A DNA stretch of 64,000 bases, taken from Flavobacterium orientale. Lineage in GTDB: Bacteria; Bacteroidota; Bacteroidia; Flavobacteriales; Flavobacteriaceae. The first letter of the stretch is position 1. Every line of letters starts with the position of its first letter. Below are positions 26,144 through 34,941 of this stretch, one piece after another. The stretch covers positions 248,624-312,623 of the forward strand of contig NZ_BMFG01000002.1 of NCBI RefSeq assembly GCF_014638005.1, read 5' to 3'. The translations under genes and the position numbers were made by a program. The notes under the pieces were generated by a model, which worked only from the letters and a program-made list of their open reading frames with translations, was not told the origin of the DNA and did no database searches.

Positions 26144-27451
26144 ATGAAAAATTTAGTAGAAGAATTACGTTGGAGAGGATTGTTTCACGACATGATGCCG
26201 GGAACTGAAGAGCAGTTGCTAAAAGAAGCTACGACAGCCTATATCGGATTTGACCCAACTGCCGACTCATTGCACATTGGAAGCATGGTACAAATCATCT
26301 TGTTGGTGCACCTTAAAAACTTTGGGCACAAACCAATTGCATTAGTTGGTGGAGCTACAGGAATGATTGGTGATCCTTCCGGAAAATCAGATGAAAGAAA
26401 CTTGTTGGATGAAGCTACTTTAAATAAAAATGTAGAAGGAATTAAAAGTGTTTTATCTCGTTTTTTAGATTTCAATGCAACGGATTCCAATGCACCAATT
26501 ATGGTGAATAATTATGATTGGATGAAAGATTTTTCATTTATCGATTTTGCTCGTGATGTGGGTAAACGAATCACAGTGAATTATATGATGTCGAAAGATT
26601 CTGTGAAGAAACGTTTTTCAGGTGATGGTGAAGGAATGTCGTTCACGGAATTCACCTACCAATTGATTCAAGGTTACGATTTTTATCATTTACACAAACA
26701 TTACAACTGTTTACTACAAATGGGCGGTTCCGATCAATGGGGAAATATCACTACAGGAACAGAATTAGTTCGTAGATTAAACGTAAACACCGAAGACGAA
26801 GGAGCAAAAGCTTTTGCCTTAACCACTCCATTAATCACCAAAGCGGATGGTTCTAAATTTGGAAAATCGGAAGGTGGAAATGTTTGGTTAACAGCTGATA
26901 AAACGTCGCCTTATAAATTCTACCAATTTTGGTTTAATTCATCAGATGAAGATGCTGAAAAGTATATTAAAATATTTACCTTTTTAGATAAAGCAACGAT
27001 AGAGGATTTGATTGAAAAACACAGACAAGAGCCTCATTTGCGTTTGTTACAAAAGAAATTAGCTGAAGAAATTACAGTTTTTGTGCATTCAAAAGAAGAA
27101 TATGAAAAAGCAGTAAAAGCATCAAATATTTTATTTGGAAATTCAACTTCGGAAGATGTAAAACAATTGGATTCGCAAACGTTTTTAGATGTTTTTGACG
27201 GAATTACACAAGCTGAAATTTCAAAAACAGATTTAGAAAACGGAATTACCATTGTAGACGCGTTAGCCGGAAAATCAGGGTTTTTATCGTCGAATAGTGA
27301 AGCAAGAAGAGCATTAAAAGAAAATTCGATTTCGGTGAACCGTGAAAAAGTAACAGAAGAATTCTCGCTTTCAACCAACGATTTAATCAACAATGAATTC
27401 GTTTTATTGCAACGCGGAAAGAAAACCTATTTTATTTTGAGAGCAGTTTAA
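26144..27451 (+). CDS. tyrS: Tyrosyl-tRNA synthetase
   Basis: Class I synthetase for tRNA-Tyr, 435 residues. The HIGH-like motif is DSLHIGSM (about residues 44-51), tyrosine-binding residues lie in GGATGMIGDPSGK, and the KMSKS-like loop reads KFGKSEGG. QMGGSDQWGNIT is diagnostic for TyrRS. The C-terminal S4-like RNA-binding domain starts around residue 360 (SEARRALKENSISVN). A 7-mer word array follows the stop. Confidence 0.98.
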   Translation: MKNLVEELRWRGLFHDMMPGTEEQLLKEATTAYIGFDPTADSLHIGSMVQIILLVHLKNFGHKPIALVGGATGMIGDPSGKSDERNLLDEATLNKNVEGIKSVLSRFLDFNATDSNAPIMVNNYDWMKDFSFIDFARDVGKRITVNYMMSKDSVKKRFSGDGEGMSFTEFTYQLIQGYDFYHLHKHYNCLLQMGGSDQWGNITTGTELVRRLNVNTEDEGAKAFALTTPLITKADGSKFGKSEGGNVWLTADKTSPYKFYQFWFNSSDEDAEKYIKIFTFLDKATIEDLIEKHRQEPHLRLLQKKLAEEITVFVHSKEEYEKAVKASNILFGNSTSEDVKQLDSQTFLDVFDGITQAEISKTDLENGITIVDALAGKSGFLSSNSEARRALKENSISVNREKVTEEFSLSTNDLINNEFVLLQRGKKTYFILRAV

Positions 27452-27452
27452 A

Positions 27453-27484
27453 CCCGTAACTCGTAACTTTCAAACCCGCAACGG
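27453..27484. repeat. 7-bp tandem words between tyrS and the LuxE-like gene
   Basis: CCCGTAA, CTCGTAA, CTTTCAAA, CCCGCAA in succession fill the gap between two convergent stop codons. The same words occur after lrp and, inverted, inside leuS. Confidence 0.75.
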
Positions 27485-28465
27485 TTAAATAACCATCAAA
27501 TTACACCCTCGAATATCACTACTATCAAAACGTCCCAACACTTCAAACGAATGGTTGGGATTTTTTTTCCCCAAATCTTGTGTAGCAATAAAGGAACAGG
27601 AATTAATATTGGCCAAATCGATGACATTGATGCCGCCGGTTTTTCCATAATCAACATACGTTAAAGCGTCTTCGGTGTCACGAATCAGAATAGACATCCA
27701 AGGCGGACATTCAAAAACACCATTTCCTAACGAATAGGCTTGCGATAACAATTCGGTCATACCGTATTCTGAATGTATAGTGGGAACGCCAAAACCGTTG
27801 CATAAAATGGAATGCAACTCTTCACGAATCATTTCTTTTCGTTTGCCTTTCATGCCACCGGTTTCCATGACAATGGTGTTTTTCAATTGAAAGGACTGCT
27901 TTTCAACCAAATCCAACAAAGCATACGTCACACCAATTAAAAGGACATTCTGACCGGAAGAATCCAATTCAATTAGTTTATGAAGTAATGCATCATAATT
28001 ATTCAAATAAAATCCGCTTTCAGGATGATTAGAACCTGCTATCAAGTCATTGACCATATAAATTAACGACGAACCATCACGTTCTAAATAGGAAGGAAGC
28101 AAGGCTAAAACAACATAGTCTTCGATGTTCCCGTAAAATTGTGAAAACGCTTTTCTAAAACTTTGTTCGTATAAATTTACATCAGTTACCAAGTGTTTAC
28201 TTGTGGTTGTTCCTGTTGTTCCGCTACTGGTGAATGTTTCTTGGGTAGGATTTTGCGAACTCAGAATTTCATGACTTTTAAAAAACTGAATGGGTATAAA
28301 AGGAATTTCTTCTATCGATTTTACAGTCGTTTTATCTTTTTTCAAAAAGGAACAAAAATCTTGATACACCTTGTTGTTGTCATATTGATGACGAAAAACT
28401 TTGAGTGCAATTTTCTCAAATTCTTTTTGACTACTGATTGAAAATAGGTCGGGATAGGGATTCAT
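27485..28465 (-). CDS. LuxE-like acyl-protein synthetase/acyltransferase
   Basis: Protein of 326 residues resembling the LuxE/acyl-protein synthetase part of the ANL adenylating superfamily. The SSGTTGTTTSKH loop is the phosphate-binding signature, and later segments include METGGMKGKRKEM, HSEYGMTELLSQAY and the end GRFDSSDIRGCNLMV. LuxE activates fatty acids in luminous bacteria; Bacteroidetes homologues have no lux genes, so the substrate is open. An in-frame ATG at 28516 is rejected because it would run through the terminator of the upstream gene. Confidence 0.82.
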   Translation of the reverse strand: MNPYPDLFSISSQKEFEKIALKVFRHQYDNNKVYQDFCSFLKKDKTTVKSIEEIPFIPIQFFKSHEILSSQNPTQETFTSSGTTGTTTSKHLVTDVNLYEQSFRKAFSQFYGNIEDYVVLALLPSYLERDGSSLIYMVNDLIAGSNHPESGFYLNNYDALLHKLIELDSSGQNVLLIGVTYALLDLVEKQSFQLKNTIVMETGGMKGKRKEMIREELHSILCNGFGVPTIHSEYGMTELLSQAYSLGNGVFECPPWMSILIRDTEDALTYVDYGKTGGINVIDLANINSCSFIATQDLGKKNPNHSFEVLGRFDSSDIRGCNLMVI

Positions 28466-28483
28466 AGTTGCAAAAATAGCAAT

Positions 28484-28515
28484 AAAAAAAGCACCAACTT
28501 TCGTTGATGCTTTCA
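28484..28515 (-). terminator. Terminator of the lamin-tail T9SS gene
   Basis: Stem GCATCAAC with GTTGGTGC (minus strand; one G-T pair), followed by seven T residues. It lies inside the N-terminal extension rejected for the LuxE-like gene. Confidence 0.8.
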
Positions 28516-28532
28516 AAATATAAAGAGTTGGA

Positions 28533-29384
28533 TTATTGAACTACTAATTTACGAGTAGCTGTTTTTCCTTCTTGAGTAACTTTTACAATATAAACACCTT
28601 TGTTTAAAGTACCAATGTTTACAGCATCGTTTACTACTTTAGACGAAAGGATTCTTTTTCCTAAAACATCATAAACAGCAACTGTTTTTTCACCAAACAA
28701 ATCAGAGCTTACATAAAGTGTATTTCCTGCAATTGGATTTGGATAAATTTTCAAACCTGCAATAGCGTTATCGTTTACGCTAGCAGTTGCACAATTATTA
28801 ATTGGAGAAGCAGTATTTCTTGGAGTTGGTTCGCCAGCTACAAAATCATCTGCGTTGTTGTTTGTGTCAGTACATCCACCATTAGCTCTAATACCAGCAG
28901 TGGTATTTGATAGAGCAGGTCCAACAGTTCCTTCAAAACAATTTGCTGTTCCAAAACCTACGAAATCTAAAATTTGTGTCCCAGTAGGACAAGTTCCAGT
29001 CTGAGCATCAACAGTATTAGCCAACAGAATTTTAAAGTTAGCTCCTGCCATTGCAATTGCAGTAGCTGGAATTAAATCCGGAGTAGGTAGAGCAACTGTT
29101 CCGCCAGCTCCCTGAGCTTGTTGAATTAAGTAATATTGACCTGGAAGTAACGTTACATCAGGTAAAACTGTAACTTGCCAAGTTGAACCTGTAGCTGAAC
29201 CATATTGAATAGACATCCCGTTTAAACTTGCACTAGTTGTTCCAGTGTTTAATAATTCAACAAAATCATGTGTGTAAGTAGAACCAGCATTTCCACCTCC
29301 ACCATAAGCTTGACTGATAACAATCTGTCCAATTGATGCGTTTGAAATTAGCATTGCTGCTATTAAAAAGTAAAGTTTTTTCAT
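28533..29384 (-). CDS. Secreted lamin-tail-domain protein with T9SS sorting domain
   Basis: Protein of 283 residues: signal peptide (1-19), a lamin-tail-like domain at about 20-130 (VISQAYGGGG, HDFVELLNTG, LLPGQYYLIQQ), a short linker with one cysteine pair, and a C-terminal type A sorting domain over the last 75 residues (LKIYPNPIAGN, GVYIVKVTQEG, TRKLVVQ). The sorting domain targets it through the type IX secretion system to the outside or the cell surface. Its function outside the cell is unknown. Confidence 0.93.
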   Translation of the reverse strand: MKKLYFLIAAMLISNASIGQIVISQAYGGGGNAGSTYTHDFVELLNTGTTSASLNGMSIQYGSATGSTWQVTVLPDVTLLPGQYYLIQQAQGAGGTVALPTPDLIPATAIAMAGANFKILLANTVDAQTGTCPTGTQILDFVGFGTANCFEGTVGPALSNTTAGIRANGGCTDTNNNADDFVAGEPTPRNTASPINNCATASVNDNAIAGLKIYPNPIAGNTLYVSSDLFGEKTVAVYDVLGKRILSSKVVNDAVNIGTLNKGVYIVKVTQEGKTATRKLVVQ

Positions 29385-29481
29385 ATTAAATGAATATTTA
29401 AAGTTTGTAACAAAGATACTTAGTATTTTGATAAAAATAAAATTTTCAATGTAAAACTAACATTAATTAACACAGAAAGTA

Positions 29482-29814
29482 TTATTTAACGATTAGCTTT
29501 CGTGTTGCGGTAGCTTCCCCTTCTTTAATTTTAATCATATAAACCCCTGGAGATAAACTTGACACATTCATCTCTTTAGAAGAGAGGTTGGCTTGTAACA
29601 CTATTTTACCTAAAACATCATAAATCGTAACTTCTTTAGTTAACGCTAATTTTGACGTAATATAAATCTTTCCGTTACTCACCGGGTTTGGGTAAAAGTT
29701 AAGCCCCTCAATAGTAGTATCTTGAGTTTTAGGTTGCTGTTTACTATCTTGTGCATTACCGGAAAAAGTAATCAAGAACAACAAAATAAAAGAATAAGCG
29801 TAATTTTTTACCAT
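29482..29814 (-). CDS. T9SS type A sorting domain with almost no cargo
   Basis: Protein of 110 residues: signal peptide (1-21), about 14 polar residues (QDSKQQPKTQDT), then a complete type A sorting domain (LNFYPNPVSNGKIYITS, KEVTIYDVLGKIVL, PGVYMIKIKEGE, ATRKLIVK). There is no passenger domain. It ends with the same ATRKL(I/V)V tail as the lamin-tail protein next to it. It may be a remnant of a larger cargo, a small secreted peptide or a decoy for the sortase. The reading frame is clean, so recent decay is not visible. Confidence 0.88.
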   Translation of the reverse strand: MVKNYAYSFILLFLITFSGNAQDSKQQPKTQDTTIEGLNFYPNPVSNGKIYITSKLALTKEVTIYDVLGKIVLQANLSSKEMNVSSLSPGVYMIKIKEGEATATRKLIVK

Positions 29815-29864
29815 TTCATTAAATTGGATTTGTAAAGGTATAAAAATATTTCAAATACTGTACC

Positions 29865-29891
29865 AAAAAAATAGTTCTCGAAGAGAACTAT
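29865..29891 (-). terminator. Intrinsic terminator of the lipoprotein gene at 29908
   Basis: Perfect 9-bp stem ATAGTTCTC with GAGAACTAT, 3-base loop, then six T residues on the minus strand. Confidence 0.75.
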
Positions 29892-29907
29892 GATTTTAAA
29901 AGTGAAA

Positions 29908-30465
29908 TTATTTTTTTGTGACCCATTTTCTCTGATTAACATCATAAGAATTAAAATCGTCTGGAAACTCAATGTAAAATTCATTACCTGAATTTTTTGT
30001 ATAATAAGGCGATAAATCCTCGTTGTTTACATATTTTTCAAATAATAAATCCGTTTTTTCCTTAAGTTCTTTTTCTTCCATCTTCCATGTTCGTGCCACT
30101 TCTTCATAGTAGGTTATTGCTCCCGATTTGTCTTTTTTCAATTTTCCTATAGTTGCTACTTTTTTCACAACCAAACTTGGTGCTATTTTAGCAATCGCAA
30201 AATAATAAGTGGAATCACTGTCAACATACAAGTGCATCAAATCTGAATTTTGAGCTTTTTTGATATAATAGGAATCGTGTAGGGTGTCAAATTTGGTTTC
30301 GTGAGTAGCATTTTTTTTTGGTAACTTTTCATAATACCGAACAATAGAGAGTTTAAATTCCTCTTGCTGTTCTTTAGATAAATAGTGATCAGGTGTAGAA
30401 TTGATTTTTTCTTTCGCACAAGAAAGCACTAGAAAAGTCAAACTTAAAAGTAAATATTTTTTCAT
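29908..30465 (-). CDS. Hypothetical lipoprotein
   Basis: Protein of 185 residues with a lipoprotein signal (LLLSLTFLVLSCAKE, Cys16). The mature part is rich in K, E and Y, with a helical start (SKEQQEEFKLSIVRYYEKLP) and mixed strands after it. I do not recognise a family. It has its own terminator and lies between the T9SS genes and the beta-helix lipoprotein gene. Confidence 0.75.
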   Translation of the reverse strand: MKKYLLLSLTFLVLSCAKEKINSTPDHYLSKEQQEEFKLSIVRYYEKLPKKNATHETKFDTLHDSYYIKKAQNSDLMHLYVDSDSTYYFAIAKIAPSLVVKKVATIGKLKKDKSGAITYYEEVARTWKMEEKELKEKTDLLFEKYVNNEDLSPYYTKNSGNEFYIEFPDDFNSYDVNQRKWVTKK

Positions 30466-30494
30466 GACTTGTTATAAGTAGATAATGTTCAAAA

Positions 30495-30531
30495 ATACAA
30501 AGAGCTTAACATTTTTGGTGTTAAGCTCTTT
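30495..30531 (-). terminator. Terminator of the TonB receptor/beta-helix lipoprotein operon
   Basis: A 13-bp perfect stem (AAAGAGCTTAACA with TGTTAAGCTCTTT, 7-base loop), 18 bp after the stop of the lipoprotein gene. Confidence 0.8.
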
Positions 30532-30548
30532 ATAAAATTTATAAATTA

Positions 30549-31928
30549 TTAATATGCATTGTCATTTGGTACAAAATCAGCCCAACCATCTGTCCAATCA
30601 GTAGCTCCAAAAGCTCCGATATAAGTTGTTGGTGTAAACCAAGTGTTTAATTTCTCATCTGTAAAAGAAGCACCTGAAGTTAATAATAAACCTGAAGTCA
30701 CTGCAAATGAAGGGTTAGCATTATAACCTGAGGTTACATTATTACCAAAAGCGATATTATTATTTAAACCTAATACAGCAAATTGATCTTCAATTGGAGC
30801 AGTAATAGTAGTATTTGTAGCTGTAAACCATGTTTGAAGATCCGCTGCAGTAGCGGTCATACCTGAACCAACAGAATATGTTGTTGTTGGAGCAACCATA
30901 ATGTTGTTTAATAATTTACCCGTACCTGCAGCATAGTTATCATAAACTGATTGTTGGTTAAATCGAATACCTCTTGGGTAACCAATGAATACAGAGTTTG
31001 CAATAGTTACAGCAGTTCTTCTTCTTAAATCCAAAGAGTGTTGGTAATTAGCATTGATAGATTGAGCATTTGTAGCTTTTGGACCAATACATGTAAAGTT
31101 AGAAAAAGTTCCTGTAGTTAATAAAGCGGTAACGTTATCATTTGGACCGTTATCACACTCAAAAGAGTTTGAACCTGATTGATCAGCAAAACTTGGGTAT
31201 CTTACTTCAACTCCAAATTGATTTTTTCCTGAATAACCAAAGTCAACGTCAAAACTATCATCCCAAGAAGCAAAAGAAATTAAGTATTTTCCGTTTATGG
31301 TTCCACCAAACCACTCAAAACCGTCATCTCCACCGAAAGATACTTGACAGTATTCCATTTCTGTACCACTACCAACACCACCCATTGTGATAGAGTTGGT
31401 TTCGTTGTTTGGAGTTAATTCGATACCGGCGTATTCAACACGAACGTATTTTAACGCTCCTGAATCATCATCTGCAATGTTTCCACCGTATACAACAGCA
31501 GGAGTAATACCTTCAATTTCTGGATTAGTTTGGTTTACTGGTGCATTACCTAAAATAACTAAACCTCCCCAATCTCCTCTGTCCCTTGAACCAGCTGGTA
31601 AATTAGAGGTCATTACAATTGGTTCAGCAGCTGTACCAACAGCTTCGATTTTTCCTCCTTTATCAATAATTAAAGTTCCTTTAGTTGCTTTGTCTCCTTT
31701 AATTACTGTACCCGGTTGAATAGTCAAAACTTTACCGGCTCTAACAAAAGCTTGACCTTTGATAAGGTATTTGTTGTCTTTGGTTAAAGTTGTTGTTTCA
31801 AGATTGCCCTCCAAAATCACAACCGTATCGTCGTTGTTGTTGTCATCATTGTTGTCATCACTACTACAGCCTACAAATGTAAAAGCGGATAGTAAAAGAC
31901 TTGCCAGAAAAAATTTTGTAATTTTCAT
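30549..31928 (-). CDS. Surface lipoprotein with predicted right-handed beta-helix
   Basis: Protein of 459 residues with a lipoprotein signal; Cys21 is followed by SSDDNNDDNNNDD, an acidic stretch typical of lipoproteins exported to the cell surface in Bacteroidetes. The body has repeating strand-turn units (VLTIQPGTVIKGD, GTLIIDKGGKIEAVG, DWGGLVILGNAPVN, GSGTEMEYCQVSFGGDDG), as in pectate-lyase-like beta-helix proteins, but no catalytic residues are evident. It is 24 bp downstream of the TonB-dependent receptor gene, so the two probably act as a receptor and surface-partner pair. Confidence 0.8.
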   Translation of the reverse strand: MKITKFFLASLLLSAFTFVGCSSDDNNDDNNNDDTVVILEGNLETTTLTKDNKYLIKGQAFVRAGKVLTIQPGTVIKGDKATKGTLIIDKGGKIEAVGTAAEPIVMTSNLPAGSRDRGDWGGLVILGNAPVNQTNPEIEGITPAVVYGGNIADDDSGALKYVRVEYAGIELTPNNETNSITMGGVGSGTEMEYCQVSFGGDDGFEWFGGTINGKYLISFASWDDSFDVDFGYSGKNQFGVEVRYPSFADQSGSNSFECDNGPNDNVTALLTTGTFSNFTCIGPKATNAQSINANYQHSLDLRRRTAVTIANSVFIGYPRGIRFNQQSVYDNYAAGTGKLLNNIMVAPTTTYSVGSGMTATAADLQTWFTATNTTITAPIEDQFAVLGLNNNIAFGNNVTSGYNANPSFAVTSGLLLTSGASFTDEKLNTWFTPTTYIGAFGATDWTDGWADFVPNDNAY

Positions 31929-31952
31929 GATAAAAAATAGTTAAGTGTTATG

Positions 31953-34760
31953 TTAAAATTTATAAGTTACGTTGAAATTAAATAGAGCTCCTGTTTTATG
32001 AACAAATACAGGATCATCACTATCGTTAATTTTATTGTCTAAATTGGAATCTTGGAAAAATTGAAATTTGTCGTCCAATAAGTTGGCTATTCCAACTTTG
32101 TAAGTTACTTTTTCAAAAGATTTCGAAATTGTAAAGTCGAGTTGATTACGAGCTACTTCAAATATTGTTGGAAATATATCACCACCAACAGCATAAATTC
32201 TATCGCCAAATCGATTAAAGATTAAATTCCCGTTCCATCCATTTTCTTTATTGTCATATCCTAAAGCTAGATTCACAACATATGGGGATTGTCCTTGGAG
32301 TGCTCTATTTTGCTGCTGAGCCAATGCACCTGATCCTAAATCAACTTCAGAAAAAATATACGAGGCATTCAAATTAAGAGATAAATCAGAAAAGAAGCCG
32401 ATTTTAAATTCTTCTTTAAAAGATTTTCTTACCTCTAGTTCTGCTCCATACAATGTAGCTGATTCAGAATTATTATATCTCATTCTTCTTTGTTGACTTA
32501 CCACAGGAAGAATGAATTCAATTGGATTGTCAAATTTTTTATAAAATACGCCTAAACTTGCAGTTTCACCTTTACTTGGATAAAATTCATATCGTAAGTC
32601 AAAATTATCAATAGTTGCAGTTGATAAATTACTATTACCGTCAACCTCAGTGTCTTCTTGGAAATCGTAAAATAAGAATGGAGCTATTTCTCTAAACTCA
32701 GGTCTGTTTACTGTTCTACTGTATGCAAGTCTTACTAAGTTTTTCTCGTTGAATGTATAACTGAAATTAAAAGAGGGTAATACAGATGTAATAGGTTGCT
32801 CAACTAATAGTCTGTTTATTCCTTGATAACCATCAACTTCAAGTCTATTGTGTTCTACTCTTACTCCACCGGTTAAAAGAAATTTGTCAATTGGAAATTC
32901 GCCATACAAATAGCCGGCTGCTAATGTATTATTGGCTTTGTAAGAATCACTTAAATTTGAGCCCTCTCTAAATACCCAACCATCAGAAGCAGTCACATTT
33001 GTTGGACTGAATATTTCAGTTAAAGGCAATCGCAGTAGCTGTTCTTTTCGTTCTTGACCAACATTGCCGGGAATTAAGTAAGAGAAATACCTAGCACTAA
33101 AATCCCTGCTCTTATAATCTCCGAATATCCCTGCTTTAAGAACAATACTAGCAAGTTCTTCATCTCCTTTCACACGTTCAATTTTATATTCGTAGTCAAC
33201 ACCACCATTGACTGAATTTTCATTTAATTCTGAAAAAAACCTTCCCGTGTCAAATGGGTTTGAACTAGGTGGATCAATCATTGCAAATGAATCGTTAGGA
33301 CTATCAATGTCTCTAAATGTTCTAAATCTTCTTAAATCAGGTAGAATATCATTGATAAGGTTTCCACCAAAAACCCAGTGAACACTGCTTTTTTCAGAAA
33401 GTTTATGATCACCATTTAATTGCGAAGTTAAAATCTTCCTACCGGAATAACCAAATTCATAATTATTCAATACTTGTCCTGGTCTTTGATCAAAATCAAA
33501 ACCTGTTCGTAACGTAGTAAAGTTTTCTCCTATTTGGTTGTATAGATTTTTAAAAGTAATCTTATTATTAGGATTTAATCGCAATGACCAATTTGAAAGT
33601 GCTGATAATCTTACTTCGTTAGAATAGTACTGATCATCAAAATCTCTCTGTTGCTGGGGAATGTTGTTTCCTCCGGTAAAATCATTAATAAACGTGTTAA
33701 CATTTTTAGAGTAATTTTGAAAACCGTTAGAATACGATATCATATTCAACGAACTCAAGTTTCTATCATTCTTCAATTTAATTTGTCTTCCAATACTAAA
33801 TCCAATTCCTGTGTTTAAAAAGGCAGTGCCTCGAGTCGGATTGAAATTATTAGGTAATTGGTTAGCATAAAACACACTCTGCTGGTTGTCATTTAGTACA
33901 TTTCTATCACTTGGAAATCCACTTGGTAGTTGTCTATAACCATTATCCATTCCAAGGAAATCTGTCGGAGAACCTTCAGTTTGCCAATAATCATCAAAAG
34001 TGGTGTTATTTCTAAAGCCAACACTAAATGATAATTGCGTAAAGTCTGTAAAATTTTCAGAAGTTGTAACATTTATTAAACCACCTGCAAAGTCACCTGG
34101 CAAATAAGCGGCTCCTGTTTTGCTGATAGTCATTTTTTCTAAAGTGCTTGTTGGTAACAAATCAAAAGAAAAAGTTCTTCTGTCAACTTCAGTACTTGGT
34201 GCCAAGGCTCCATTAATCATTACATTATTATATCGTTCTCCTAAACCTCTAACCATTACAAATTTTCCGTCGTTAATAGTAACTCCCGGAACTCTTTGCA
34301 TGGCTTGAGCAGCATTACCATCTGTACCTTTGCTCATTTGTTCTGCTGAAATAGCACTAATTACTTGTTTAGCTTCTTTCATCTCCATTACAAGAGCTGA
34401 TTCCGTATTTTTTCTTCTTGTTGTCGCAACAACTACATCTTTTAGCATAACGCCATCGCCACTGGTTAAAGCTCTGTTGATTGTTACCGTTTGATTGGCT
34501 TTTACTTCAACGGGAACCTCTACCGTTTGGTAACCTAAAAAACTGAATTCTAAAGTGTAATTTCCCGGATCTGCTTGAAGAGTAAATTTTCCGTCAACAT
34601 CAGTTGTTGTACCTATAGTAGTTCCTTTTAATAAAACATTTGCAAAAGGCAAAGACTCATTGTTCATGTCTTTATCAGTTAATGTGCCGGTAATAGTGCC
34701 TTTTTGAGAAAAAGAAAAGAGTGTGATTAGTAGCGTGATTAATGTTACTTTTAATTTCAT
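31953..34760 (-). CDS. TonB-dependent outer-membrane receptor
   Basis: Protein of 935 residues: signal peptide (1-18), carboxypeptidase-like regulatory domain (about 20-100, GTITGTLTDKDMNNESLPFA), plug domain (about 125-235, with AMQRVPGVTINDGKFVMVRG), and a beta-barrel ending in NFNVTYKF with the C-terminal Phe of the outer-membrane signal. Such receptors import large or scarce nutrients using TonB energy. The downstream partner is a beta-helix lipoprotein. It is divergent from a PhoB-like regulator gene, and the shared region holds five phased repeats, so phosphate-responsive control is a reasonable inference. Confidence 0.95.
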   Translation of the reverse strand: MKLKVTLITLLITLFSFSQKGTITGTLTDKDMNNESLPFANVLLKGTTIGTTTDVDGKFTLQADPGNYTLEFSFLGYQTVEVPVEVKANQTVTINRALTSGDGVMLKDVVVATTRRKNTESALVMEMKEAKQVISAISAEQMSKGTDGNAAQAMQRVPGVTINDGKFVMVRGLGERYNNVMINGALAPSTEVDRRTFSFDLLPTSTLEKMTISKTGAAYLPGDFAGGLINVTTSENFTDFTQLSFSVGFRNNTTFDDYWQTEGSPTDFLGMDNGYRQLPSGFPSDRNVLNDNQQSVFYANQLPNNFNPTRGTAFLNTGIGFSIGRQIKLKNDRNLSSLNMISYSNGFQNYSKNVNTFINDFTGGNNIPQQQRDFDDQYYSNEVRLSALSNWSLRLNPNNKITFKNLYNQIGENFTTLRTGFDFDQRPGQVLNNYEFGYSGRKILTSQLNGDHKLSEKSSVHWVFGGNLINDILPDLRRFRTFRDIDSPNDSFAMIDPPSSNPFDTGRFFSELNENSVNGGVDYEYKIERVKGDEELASIVLKAGIFGDYKSRDFSARYFSYLIPGNVGQERKEQLLRLPLTEIFSPTNVTASDGWVFREGSNLSDSYKANNTLAAGYLYGEFPIDKFLLTGGVRVEHNRLEVDGYQGINRLLVEQPITSVLPSFNFSYTFNEKNLVRLAYSRTVNRPEFREIAPFLFYDFQEDTEVDGNSNLSTATIDNFDLRYEFYPSKGETASLGVFYKKFDNPIEFILPVVSQQRRMRYNNSESATLYGAELEVRKSFKEEFKIGFFSDLSLNLNASYIFSEVDLGSGALAQQQNRALQGQSPYVVNLALGYDNKENGWNGNLIFNRFGDRIYAVGGDIFPTIFEVARNQLDFTISKSFEKVTYKVGIANLLDDKFQFFQDSNLDNKINDSDDPVFVHKTGALFNFNVTYKF

Positions 34761-34811
34761 TTTGGGTATTTTAATTTATGGGGCAAAGAAAAGGCTAACT
34801 TGTAAATTTGG

Positions 34812-34862
34812 AGTTACCCGCTTGTTACCATTTTGTTTTAGTTATGTTATGATAAGGTTACT
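34812..34862. promoter_or_regulatory. Five 7-bp direct repeats at 11-bp phase: predicted PhoB-type operator
   Basis: AGTTACC, TGTTACC, TGTTTTA, TGTTATG and GGTTACT start at 34812, 34823, 34834, 34845 and 34856: exact 11-bp steps (7-bp site, 4-bp spacer). This is the layout bound by PhoB/OmpR-family dimers. The site ends 80 bp before the ATG of the PhoB-like gene and starts 52 bp before the TonB receptor ATG on the other strand, so it could control either or both. Confidence 0.7.
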
Positions 34863-34941
34863 ACATTAAATTACCGTTAACACCGTGTTTCGTTTTGTAT
34901 TATATTTATCTTTACAAACCAAAACAAGTAACTGTATCGTT

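Noticed and set aside
28466..28516. N-terminal extension of the LuxE-like protein
   Set aside because: The extra codons coincide with the terminator of the upstream gene.
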